Notes under the pieces: model-generated
Databases searched by the model: none
What the model saw: the letters and a program-made list of their open reading frames with translations, nothing else
What the model was told of the DNA's origin: nothing
Shown: positions 1 through 6,130 of the stretch, piece by piece
How the letters are laid out: each line of letters starts with the position of its first letter
Position numbering within the stretch: position 1 is the first letter of the stretch
Translations under genes and position numbers: made by a program
NCBI GenBank assembly: GCA_002305715.1
Contig: DBQD01000074.1
Location: forward strand, 1 to 64,000
DNA: 64,000 bases
Reading direction: 5' to 3'
Source of the DNA: Proteiniphilum sp. UBA1403
GTDB lineage: Bacteria; Bacteroidota; Bacteroidia; Bacteroidales; Dysgonomonadaceae

Positions 1-41
1 AGCTTGGAAGGCTAATGCTCTATCGACTGAGCTACTTCCGC
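1..41 (-). tRNA. tRNA-Gly(TCC), 5' part, cut by the window edge
   Basis: Read on the minus strand, the segment begins with acceptor half GCGGAAG, then TA, a D arm with GCTC/GAGC, and an anticodon loop CTTCCAA with anticodon TCC. The 3' half lies outside the window. It is the third tRNA of a cluster transcribed leftward after hpf. In related genomes such a cluster leads to tuf, secE and nusG; those genes are not visible here. Confidence 0.9.
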
Positions 42-120
42 GAAATTGATTTGATGTTTCGGTGATTTGTTGATGCGATCAACTCGTTTTCTAATATCAA
101 ATCAGGCATCAAGATTTTGG

Positions 121-203
121 TGGGCAGTGATGGATTCGAACCACCGAAGGCGTAAGCCAGCTGAGTTACAGTCAGCCCCATTTGGCCACTCTGGTAACTG
201 CCC
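121..203 (-). tRNA. tRNA-Tyr(GTA)
   Basis: A complete class II tRNA on the minus strand. Acceptor halves GGGCAGT and ACTGCCC pair fully, the anticodon loop is CTGTAAC (anticodon GTA), the long variable arm expected of bacterial tRNA-Tyr is present, and the T loop reads TTCGAAT. The discriminator base is A, and the 3' CCA is not encoded. It is 11 bases downstream of tRNA-Thr and clearly in the same transcript. Confidence 0.97.
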
Positions 204-214
204 CCTTTATTTTG

Positions 215-288
215 AGCCTCTTGTCGGATTCGAACCAACGACCCCGAGATTACAAATCACGTGCTCTGGCCAACTGAGCTAAAGAGGC
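215..288 (-). tRNA. tRNA-Thr(TGT)
   Basis: A 74-base cloverleaf on the minus strand with acceptor halves GCCTCTT and AAGAGGC, an anticodon loop TTTGTAA (anticodon TGT) and a T loop TTCGAAT. One T-T mismatch is present in the anticodon stem. It is the first tRNA after hpf and is probably transcribed with tRNA-Tyr and tRNA-Gly. Confidence 0.96.
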
Positions 289-386
289 TTATGTCTTGAT
301 TTTGACCGCTTCCCTCCTGTGTTGGAGAGAAACGGTCGCAAAGGTAGTAATATTTTTTATGTTGCCAAAATATTCTAGAAAATATT

Positions 387-689
387 TTAGGTGTTATCGT
401 TCCTTTTTTCTTTCACCTTTATGATCTGTTTTTCTAGTGCCGTGGAACACAGATCGATGGCCTCTTCAAATGTATCAGCAGTTTTGCTGGCAAAAGCTTC
501 ACTATGTCTCAGATTTAACTTAACCGCTGCCTCTTTGTTGTTTGCGGTCTCCGGTTTAACGACTTTTAGAATTACTTCCGCGAGAATGATATCATCTGAA
601 AATCGTTCCAGTTTCTTCATCTTTTTTTCAATAAATGCGCGTAATTGTTCAGTAGCGTCAAAATTTACAGATTGAATTGTCAGTTCCAT
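387..689 (-). CDS. hpf: Ribosome hibernation promoting factor, short form (HPF/YfiA family)
   Basis: At 100 residues it matches the short HPF/RaiA class, which binds the decoding centre of the 30S subunit and keeps idle ribosomes inactive. The opening MELTIQSVNF and the lysine-rich helix around residues 20-30 (EKKMKKLERF) fit the beta-alpha-beta-beta-beta-alpha fold. There is no C-terminal dimerisation domain as in long HPF. It lies 12 bases downstream of xerC in the same direction, and the order rpsU-xerC-hpf-tRNAs is common in Bacteroidales. Cotranscription with rpsU and xerC is inferred from spacing. The T/C-rich stretch around 405-420 is coding, not a terminator. Confidence 0.93.
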   Translation of the reverse strand: MELTIQSVNFDATEQLRAFIEKKMKKLERFSDDIILAEVILKVVKPETANNKEAAVKLNLRHSEAFASKTADTFEEAIDLCSTALEKQIIKVKEKRNDNT

Positions 690-701
690 ACTATTCCTCC
701 T

Positions 702-1592
702 TCATTTTTTTGCTCTTGGATGAGCGGTGTGATATGCTTTTTTCAATTCTTCAAAAGTGACATGCGTATATATCTCCGTTGATGCTAGGCTTGCGTGTCC
801 AAGTAGTTCTTTTACCGCATTAATCTCCGCTCCGTTGTTCAACATCCCCGTGGCGAAAGAATGGCGCAGCACGTGGGGGCTTTTTTTCGACAGGGTGGGA
901 ATGCTGTTCAGATGGTTATTAATAATATTATATACCAGTCGTGGGTATAATGGCTCCCCGTCTTCCTTAACAAAGAGAAATGGTGATTTGTTTGCTATTT
1001 CCTGATTTCTTTTTTCGATATATTGATTCAGTTTCTCTTTGGTTTCGTTGGTAAAAGGAATGAGGCGTTGTTTGTTTCTTTTACCTGTTACACGCAATGT
1101 GTTATTGGTGAAATCAATGTCACTATCTTTGAGTGAAATGAGTTCAGCTTTGCGCATACCGGTAAGATAAAATAATTCAATAAGGAAACGGTCGCGATGG
1201 CCACGGAAGTTGTCTTCGAAAGCTAGAGGGTCATCGATTACTTTGCTCAGATCGTCATTGCTGACAAATGTGGGAAGTCTTTTGGTTATTTTGGGACCCG
1301 AGACCTGTGCGGCCGGATTGATCTTGACCACATCTTTTTTCTTTAGATAGCGAAAGAATGACTTAAGGGCGCTCAATTTCCTGTTTACTGAACGAGCTTT
1401 CATGCCCTCTTCCATTAATTGGCTAATCCAAATTCGAATCATGTCGCTGTCGATCTCATTCCATTCCTTGGCTCCGCACTCCGTTTCAATAAATTTCTGA
1501 AACTGGGTAAGGTCATTTAAATAAGATATCTCCGTTAGAGAGGAATAGTTTCTCTCATAACGGAGATATTGTATGAACTTTTCTTTCCACAT
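702..1592 (-). CDS. xerC: Tyrosine recombinase, XerC/XerD type
   Basis: This 296-residue protein has the two-domain tyrosine recombinase layout: an N-terminal SAM-like core-binding domain (about residues 5-85) and a C-terminal catalytic domain (about 105-290). The catalytic set is visible: R147 in GMRKAEL, K171 in TGKRNK, H240 and R243 in HVLRH, H266 in LGHAS and the nucleophile Y275 in IYTHV. The ATG at 1592 is preferred over an in-frame TTG at 1610, because it gives the usual XerC opening MWKEKFIQYL. Its size and its place between rpsU and hpf point to the chromosome-dimer resolving enzyme rather than an integrase of a mobile element. Whether it is the XerC or XerD partner cannot be told by eye. 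Confidence 0.92.
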   Translation of the reverse strand: MWKEKFIQYLRYERNYSSLTEISYLNDLTQFQKFIETECGAKEWNEIDSDMIRIWISQLMEEGMKARSVNRKLSALKSFFRYLKKKDVVKINPAAQVSGPKITKRLPTFVSNDDLSKVIDDPLAFEDNFRGHRDRFLIELFYLTGMRKAELISLKDSDIDFTNNTLRVTGKRNKQRLIPFTNETKEKLNQYIEKRNQEIANKSPFLFVKEDGEPLYPRLVYNIINNHLNSIPTLSKKSPHVLRHSFATGMLNNGAEINAVKELLGHASLASTEIYTHVTFEELKKAYHTAHPRAKK

Positions 1593-1710
1593 ACCCTGCA
1601 ACCAGATCAATATATCTGATAGGGCGAAGATAAGAAAAAACTTTTACGAAATTGAAAAAATAGTACGAAATTATTCGACGAATTAAGTCGGATACGTAAT
1701 CTTTTCGTAA

Positions 1711-1902
1711 TTAATCTTCGTTTTCGTGTAGCTGCTGTACATAGACTGCGTGTTGTTTTTGTTTACGCTTCGCAACAGATGGCTTGATGAAAGCCTGGCG
1801 GCTGCGGAGTTCTTTTACAACACCGGTCTTTTCGTATTTGCGTTTGAATTTCTTTAGGGCTCTTTCGATGTTTTCTCCCTCTTTTAATTGTACTACGATC
1901 AT
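1711..1902 (-). CDS. rpsU: 30S ribosomal protein S21 (bS21)
   Basis: At 63 residues it is typical of bS21. The opening MIVVQLKEGENIERALKKFKR is the family signature, and the C-terminal half is strongly basic. bS21 sits near the anti-Shine-Dalgarno region of 16S rRNA. It is the first gene of the rpsU-xerC-hpf unit. The bases before the ATG are A-rich (AATAAAAAATAGACAATA) with no Shine-Dalgarno sequence. A strong promoter candidate lies at 2097-2126, which implies a leader of about 190 bases. Confidence 0.97.
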   Translation of the reverse strand: MIVVQLKEGENIERALKKFKRKYEKTGVVKELRSRQAFIKPSVAKRKQKQHAVYVQQLHENED

Positions 1903-2096
1903 TATTGTCTATTTTTTATTGTTTTTGTTCAAGCTTCTTAGATTGCCGGCCGCAGGTAAAACACTGTTGGCTAGCGTGGTAGTGAATTGATTATTCACAA
2001 GGATGATTTACATCTTTGTGGCGGAAATATGCATAAATATGTATCTATTGTTTTTTCTTTTCCGAGAAATCAATAACCTCCCTTCTATTTGGGATG

Positions 2097-2126
2097 CAAA
2101 GGTATAAATAAAATTATACATATCAA
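2097..2126 (-). promoter_or_regulatory. Promoter candidate for rpsU-xerC-hpf
   Basis: On the minus strand, TTG (2124-2126) is followed by 19 bases and then TACCTTTG (2097-2104). This matches the Bacteroidetes housekeeping consensus (TTG at -33 and TAnnTTTG at -7) with ideal spacing. The predicted transcript starts near 2090 and has a leader of about 190 bases before rpsU. The rest of 1903-2194 holds no gene I can support; ORFs there antisense to the leader look like shadows. Confidence 0.75.
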
Positions 2127-2194
2127 CACCATAGGGTTATTTTTTTTATCCCACAACCTGTTTTAAAGGTGTCTCTTGCTTGAATCGTCAACAA

Positions 2195-3622
2195 TTACTT
2201 CCAGTCGTCGGTACGAAATGATGAAAGTGGGAGGTTTCCTTCTACCGTGAATATTTCCGTTGCCGCTGTATCGTTGAAACAATAACGTACAGCAACGGGT
2301 TTTTCTACGTTGGGCGAGAACACAAAAATACGGTTACCCGAAATAGCCGCTTTCGCAGGAAGGAACATTTTGTTTTCACCGGCAATTTGGAACTGTAGAA
2401 TCTCTTTTCCATGGGTTGTAAGTCCCGGATTAGAGGGCATATCAAGTGTAATGATGGCGACGCGTCCATCCATTGTTACAGATTTCACATCCGGACTTTT
2501 GTAATGCATTTTTTCCATCCCGTATGTTTTTGCCAAAGCCCAGAATGCAAGACGTTCCCCGGCAAGTTTCTTTTTGGGAGGATGGATACAGTCGGGACTT
2601 TCGGAATCCATCAGCACGGCCATACCTGTGTTTGGCGTTGTTTGCATACCTTTGGCTTGCGCTTCACGAATAAAACCGGAGTTGAGACCCCCACCATAGT
2701 TAAAGGGTGCAATTTGGCAGTAGTAAAATGGGAATTCTCCCACTCCCCATATATCGCGCCATCCTCTCACCATTTTATCGAATAATTCCACATATTGTTC
2801 AGGTTCTCCCCTGTTTGATTCACCTTGGTACCAGATAGCTCCACGAATACCAAACCCAACAATTGGATGAATCATACCATTATATAATACTGCGGGGTCA
2901 TTAATTTGGTTTTTAATGTCTGCATCTGTTGCTGGGAAGCGGACATCCGGAATTACACTTTTTATGGAAGAGGGGGTTAACCAAGCTTCAATGCGCGATC
3001 CTCCCCAGCTGGTGTGAATAAGGCCAATTGGTACATCCAGCGTCTGGTTCAATAAACGAGCGAAGTAATAGCCGGTAGCCGTAAAATTGGGTGTTGTATC
3101 CGGACCTGCCACCTCCCATGTACCTTCGCCATCTTCCTGAGGTGCCGCTTTTGAGGCTCTCTTCATGGTGAAGCATCGGATACCTAGATTTCGTGATGTG
3201 GCGATTGCTTCGGGGCCTCCCTCAATGGGCTGATTGTAGAACCCCTTCATGGGCATCTCCATGTTCGATTGTCCCGAGCAAACCCATACTTCCCCAATCA
3301 GGATGTTTTGCAATGTAATCGATTTTCCGTCGCTAATGGTGATGGAGTAGGGCGTGTAGCCGGCTGCAGGTGTTTGTACCTTCAACTTCCAATAACCCTC
3401 TCCGTTGCTTTTTGCCGAATAGCTTTTCTTGTTCCACGATGTTGTTACCCGTACCGAACTGTTGGGCTTTGCCCATCCCCAAATAGCTACGTCCGATTGC
3501 TGCTGCAGGACCATGTTGTCGCCAAAGATGGCCGGCATCTTAATTTCTGCCTTCAACGAGACGAGAGCAGAGGATAAAAATAGAATTAAGCCAAGAGATA
3601 CTAATTTTGTAACTTTTTTCAT
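2195..3622 (-). CDS. Secreted SGNH-type carbohydrate acetylesterase (sialate O-acetylesterase family)
   Basis: A 475-residue protein with a signal peptide (about residues 1-24, cleavage near LKA). It has the SASA/DUF303 architecture: a small beta domain (27-105, with the family opening PAIFGDNMVLQ), then an SGNH-like hydrolase domain. The nucleophile is S119 in GQSNMEMP. WYQGESN is the second conserved block, and a C-terminal DxxH pair sits in SPDCIHPP. Known members remove O-acetyl groups from sialic acid or from plant glycans such as xyloglucan and xylan. The substrate cannot be decided, as no sialidase or xylanase gene is nearby. It stands alone between the hip locus and rpsU, with a -7 box candidate at 3671-3678. 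Confidence 0.88.
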   Translation of the reverse strand: MKKVTKLVSLGLILFLSSALVSLKAEIKMPAIFGDNMVLQQQSDVAIWGWAKPNSSVRVTTSWNKKSYSAKSNGEGYWKLKVQTPAAGYTPYSITISDGKSITLQNILIGEVWVCSGQSNMEMPMKGFYNQPIEGGPEAIATSRNLGIRCFTMKRASKAAPQEDGEGTWEVAGPDTTPNFTATGYYFARLLNQTLDVPIGLIHTSWGGSRIEAWLTPSSIKSVIPDVRFPATDADIKNQINDPAVLYNGMIHPIVGFGIRGAIWYQGESNRGEPEQYVELFDKMVRGWRDIWGVGEFPFYYCQIAPFNYGGGLNSGFIREAQAKGMQTTPNTGMAVLMDSESPDCIHPPKKKLAGERLAFWALAKTYGMEKMHYKSPDVKSVTMDGRVAIITLDMPSNPGLTTHGKEILQFQIAGENKMFLPAKAAISGNRIFVFSPNVEKPVAVRYCFNDTAATEIFTVEGNLPLSSFRTDDWK

Positions 3623-3670
3623 GAGACTATTAAATTTTAAAACGTACTGTGTGTATGATCAATGAACTCG

Positions 3671-3678
3671 CAAATGTA
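3671..3678 (-). promoter_or_regulatory. Promoter -7 box candidate for the SGNH esterase gene
   Basis: The minus strand reads TACATTTG, a match to TAnnTTTG, about 50 bases before the ATG at 3622. No good TTG lies at the expected distance upstream, so this is a weaker call than the rpsU promoter. Confidence 0.4.
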
Positions 3679-3700
3679 GCGAACATATTTCAATTTTGAA

Positions 3701-3738
3701 TAAAAAAAACTGCAGTAACCATTTACTTACTGCAGTTT
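3701..3738 (-). terminator. Intrinsic terminator of the hipBST operon
   Basis: A perfect 12-base inverted repeat, 3707-3718 paired with 3727-3738 (core ACTGCAGT), encloses an 8-base loop. On the minus strand it is followed by eight T residues. It lies about 75 bases past the stop codon of hipT and before the esterase promoter, so it separates the two transcription units. Confidence 0.85.
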
Positions 3739-3810
3739 AAACTATATGATATTCTATTTTTGAGTGTCCTTTTAACCTCGGTTAGATTACGTTTTTCAAT
3801 ACACAATAGC

Positions 3811-4764
3811 TTATTCTTTCAATAAATTCAACCGAGATTTCAACAATTCAATGTATTTTATCTGATTTTCGGGAGAAAGGAAAGAGGATGTTATTACTTG
3901 CTTCATTTTTTTCTCCGCTATTACAAATCGCTTAAAGGTGTTTGCAATTTGCTTTTCGGTCAATTGAAAACATAATCCCAAATTTACAAAATCTAATTTT
4001 GTTAGTTTTCTTTTTTTTCCTGCAATGCTAAGAGCCATTTCTTCCGTATCTTCCGGAATATGTAGGTTTACATTCAGCAAATCATAAGCCGGTGCCAACA
4101 CCCAGTTTCCATTGTTCAAGATCATCGAGAAATTCTTCAAGTGCATATCATTATTTCCTGTGATATAGCTGAAAATCACTACTTCAAAAAGTCGAAGTAA
4201 ATCTAGTAATGTATTGGATGAGTGCTCGGAAACTGCCTTCCCAATCTTCTCCACAGAACTTTTATATTTATCATAAGCTTCCAAGATCTGAAACATATCC
4301 AGCATGTGAATTTTATCTCCCGTTTCCGTACGATCTATCCGTTTGGTGATGTAAGAAAGTTCACCCGATTTTAATCGTATCAACGATGATGGAACCACGG
4401 AAATGCCGCAAAGTTCAGCCATCCGCATGGTAAGGTGTTCGTTTTCGGGCATTTGTGGATAGGTCTCATTCTGTGGTTTGAGAATGTAGTTCCCACCCAA
4501 TGCACCCATTACGGTTAGTCGTCCTTTTCCTCCACTTTGCAAAACATCTTTGATAAAGCCAAGCGAAAGTTTAGCTTGCACTCCGGGAACGGTTACCGAG
4601 CTTCTAACCACCTCTTTGGCTAATTCGGCCATTTCAGTCATGGTGTAATCTAAGATCGGCGGTTGTGAATTCCCAAAAAATCGAGTACTGCAAGATGGAT
4701 GAAAATCACCCTGTTCGTCTAATTTCTGATAACAATATAAACACTTCTTACTCATCGCTTTCAT
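3811..4764 (-). CDS. hipT: HipT-like Ser/Thr kinase toxin (HipA family, short form)
   Basis: This 317-residue protein covers the HipA kinase core but lacks the N-terminal subdomain, which is encoded separately by the preceding gene. Visible kinase features: a Gly-rich/phosphorylation loop around S55-G61 (SSVTVPG), lysine K96 in NYILKP, the catalytic block NDMHLKN (D206, N211) and the metal-binding block PAYDLLN (D228). HipA-family toxins phosphorylate aminoacyl-tRNA synthetases (GltX for HipA, TrpS for HipT); the target here is unknown. The N terminus has C8-x2-C11 and H22-x2-C25, a possible zinc site that I do not recall in Escherichia coli HipT. The start at 4764 overlaps the hipS end by 17 bases; an ATG at 4755 is also possible. 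Confidence 0.88.
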   Translation of the reverse strand: MKAMSKKCLYCYQKLDEQGDFHPSCSTRFFGNSQPPILDYTMTEMAELAKEVVRSSVTVPGVQAKLSLGFIKDVLQSGGKGRLTVMGALGGNYILKPQNETYPQMPENEHLTMRMAELCGISVVPSSLIRLKSGELSYITKRIDRTETGDKIHMLDMFQILEAYDKYKSSVEKIGKAVSEHSSNTLLDLLRLFEVVIFSYITGNNDMHLKNFSMILNNGNWVLAPAYDLLNVNLHIPEDTEEMALSIAGKKRKLTKLDFVNLGLCFQLTEKQIANTFKRFVIAEKKMKQVITSSFLSPENQIKYIELLKSRLNLLKE

Positions 4765-5083
4765 TCGTTATCGGTCTAACACTTACTGCACCAATGCAAT
4801 TTTTACAACACGCCAGAAGTAAGCCCATGCGGTCGTTCTGATTAAGTTTCCAACTTTTGGTAGCAATCTCCAGCAACCAACCTTCAGGGATTAATCCTTC
4901 AAAAAATGGGAATAATCGGTTGTCTTGATATACTTTTTCGGAAACGGGCATAGAAAACGTGATGGATTGATTGGGAAAACGCTGAATATATGCATTGTCA
5001 TATGCAAATTGATATTCGCCCTCATTCGTTTCTGTGATAATTCCGGCAAAATACTCCTTATAAAATACCTTTCCCTGCTTCAT
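4748..5083 (-). CDS. hipS: HipS-like protein (HipA N-terminal subdomain 1 alone)
   Basis: This 111-residue protein matches the N-terminal subdomain of HipA as an independent polypeptide, with a beta-rich opening (VFYKEYFAGIITET), then FAYDNAYIQ and the block SITFSMPVSEKVY followed by LFPFFEGLIPEGWLLE. In the known HipBST systems HipS neutralises the HipT kinase, whereas in two-gene HipBA the DNA-binding HipB does so. Its ATG overlaps the hipB stop codon (ATGA) and its 3' end overlaps hipT, so the three are translationally linked in the order B-S-T. The split occurs at the natural domain border and neither part is frayed, so this is not a frameshifted hipA. Confidence 0.85.
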   Translation of the reverse strand: MKQGKVFYKEYFAGIITETNEGEYQFAYDNAYIQRFPNQSITFSMPVSEKVYQDNRLFPFFEGLIPEGWLLEIATKSWKLNQNDRMGLLLACCKNCIGAVSVRPITNESDE

Positions 5084-5292
5084 GGCTCAATCTCCTTATG
5101 ATTTACGGGTGCTAGTTTATTCCCAAACATCATCAATACCTGATTTACTTTTGCCAAGCTCAGGTTTTCTTTTCCTTGTTCTATTTTGCGGACAACTGTA
5201 AGCGCTACGCCTGCTCTATCGGCAAATTCCTGTTGCGTGAGACCGGCTTCTTTCCGTTTTGTTTTGATAAATGTGGCTAAACTCGGTGTCAT
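5080..5292 (-). CDS. hipB: HipB-like antitoxin / XRE-family repressor
   Basis: A 70-residue protein consisting almost only of a helix-turn-helix domain (about residues 8-60; GLTQQEFADRAGVALTVVRKI covers the recognition region). HipB proteins bind operators before the operon and repress it. The ATG at 5292 is chosen over the in-frame TTG at 5310, which has no better ribosome site. The start codon lies just downstream of one operator half-site (5295-5302), with two further half-sites and a promoter candidate upstream, so autorepression is likely. Confidence 0.9.
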   Translation of the reverse strand: MTPSLATFIKTKRKEAGLTQQEFADRAGVALTVVRKIEQGKENLSLAKVNQVLMMFGNKLAPVNHKEIEP

Positions 5293-5294
5293 AA

Positions 5295-5385
5295 TTATAT
5301 GCTTTTGCAATTATTTTGATGTAAAGATATAAAAATATATGTATTTGCATATAAATCGGAATAAAAAATTCTTTTATATGCAAAT
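5295..5385 (-). promoter_or_regulatory. hipBST promoter and operator region
   Basis: A perfect 13-base inverted repeat lies at 5343-5355 (ATTTGCATATAAA) and 5373-5385 (its reverse complement), with 17 bases between. The 8-base core TTATATGC recurs a third time at 5295-5302, next to the hipB ATG. A -7-like TATCTTTA (minus strand, 5322-5329) sits between the half-sites. This is the expected layout for autorepression by HipB. The operator assignment is inferred from symmetry and position. Confidence 0.65.
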
Positions 5386-6061
5386 GGATATAATCATACT
5401 TGGATAGTTTAATTTAATTAAGACTATCAGCTATTACTTATCAATAGTGAATATATCATTGGGAAAGCGAACTGCCATATTTCATACAGGACCACGTTGT
5501 GTTTTGTCTTCACCGTCTGTATTTTTGGTGTCAAGCTGGAGATACGCTACCAAGGTAAATAATAATTTATTTTGCGTCGGGCATATTGGCGTCTTCATTG
5601 TTTGTGTCCCCAATTCATGATGGTTCTCCATCGGGTTATAATTGCTCGAAACATGTCATATCTTTAGAAGTGTCTTTAAAAAAGGTGTAAAATCAAAATA
5701 AGCGAAAATTTTGCACGAAAAGAATAATACAATGAAGATCTCTCTACAATGTTCTAAATTACTTGTATTGCAATATTATAGATGATAAAATTGAATGTTA
5801 TGCACTATAAATAGCAATGATTATGTTTTACTATCTAAGTCTGAGAATATCTCTTTAGATGCACGACGATTGAAAACTTCATGCAATTTTAAGATAAAAG
5901 TGAACAGATAATACAAGGGATATACTTCGTTTCATCCTTATGTTTTCCTTATTAAAATATAAGCGAAATATAAGGCATATATAAGGGATAACCAGAGATG
6001 GTCCAGAGAAAGTCCATCGGATGTCGCCTTGAAATAGGTGTACAGCAAAAGTGGATAGAAA
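5386..6061. other. Intergenic region without a supported gene (hipB to dnaK)
   Basis: About 675 bases of A/T-rich sequence. I find no credible gene: the longest open frames (5879-6103 minus and 5998-6438 plus) have no family features and overlap a repeat or dnaK. Around 5480-5560, one minus-strand frame reads through about 25 codons before a stop, which may be a decayed gene. A hairpin repeat lies at 5937-5963. Confidence 0.6.
5937..5963. repeat. Intergenic hairpin repeat, copy 1
   Basis: CTTATGTTTT (5937-5946), loop CCTTATT, AAAATATAAG (5954-5963): arms pair at 9 of 10 positions. A second copy with the same 7-base loop and nearly the same arms is at 50814-50840. The flanks also share ATATAAGG-type sequence. 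This looks like a small dispersed palindromic element. Confidence 0.6.
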
Positions 6062-6098
6062 TAAAAAATCCCTGCAGACAAACTGTCTACAGGGATTT
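6062..6098 (-). terminator. Intrinsic terminator downstream of dnaK
   Basis: AAATCCCTGCAGACA and TGTCTACAGGGATTT form a 15-base stem with one mismatch and a 3-base loop. On the minus strand it is followed by a T-rich run. It lies about 30 bases past the dnaK stop. Confidence 0.85.
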
Positions 6099-6130
6099 GA
6101 CATTGTATAATGATTATTTTAAACCTTCAT

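Noticed and set aside
702..1592. Tyrosine recombinase as a sign of a mobile element
   Set aside because: Its place between rpsU and hpf, next to tRNAs, is the conserved chromosomal xerC setting; no att repeats, integrase partners or phage genes were seen.
3811..5083. Reading hipS and hipT as a frameshifted hipA
   Set aside because: The split lies at a domain border, both parts have proper starts with short overlaps, and the arrangement matches HipBST systems.
5879..6103. A 74-codon minus-strand frame after dnaK
   Set aside because: It runs through the dnaK terminator and the hairpin repeat and lacks any domain features.
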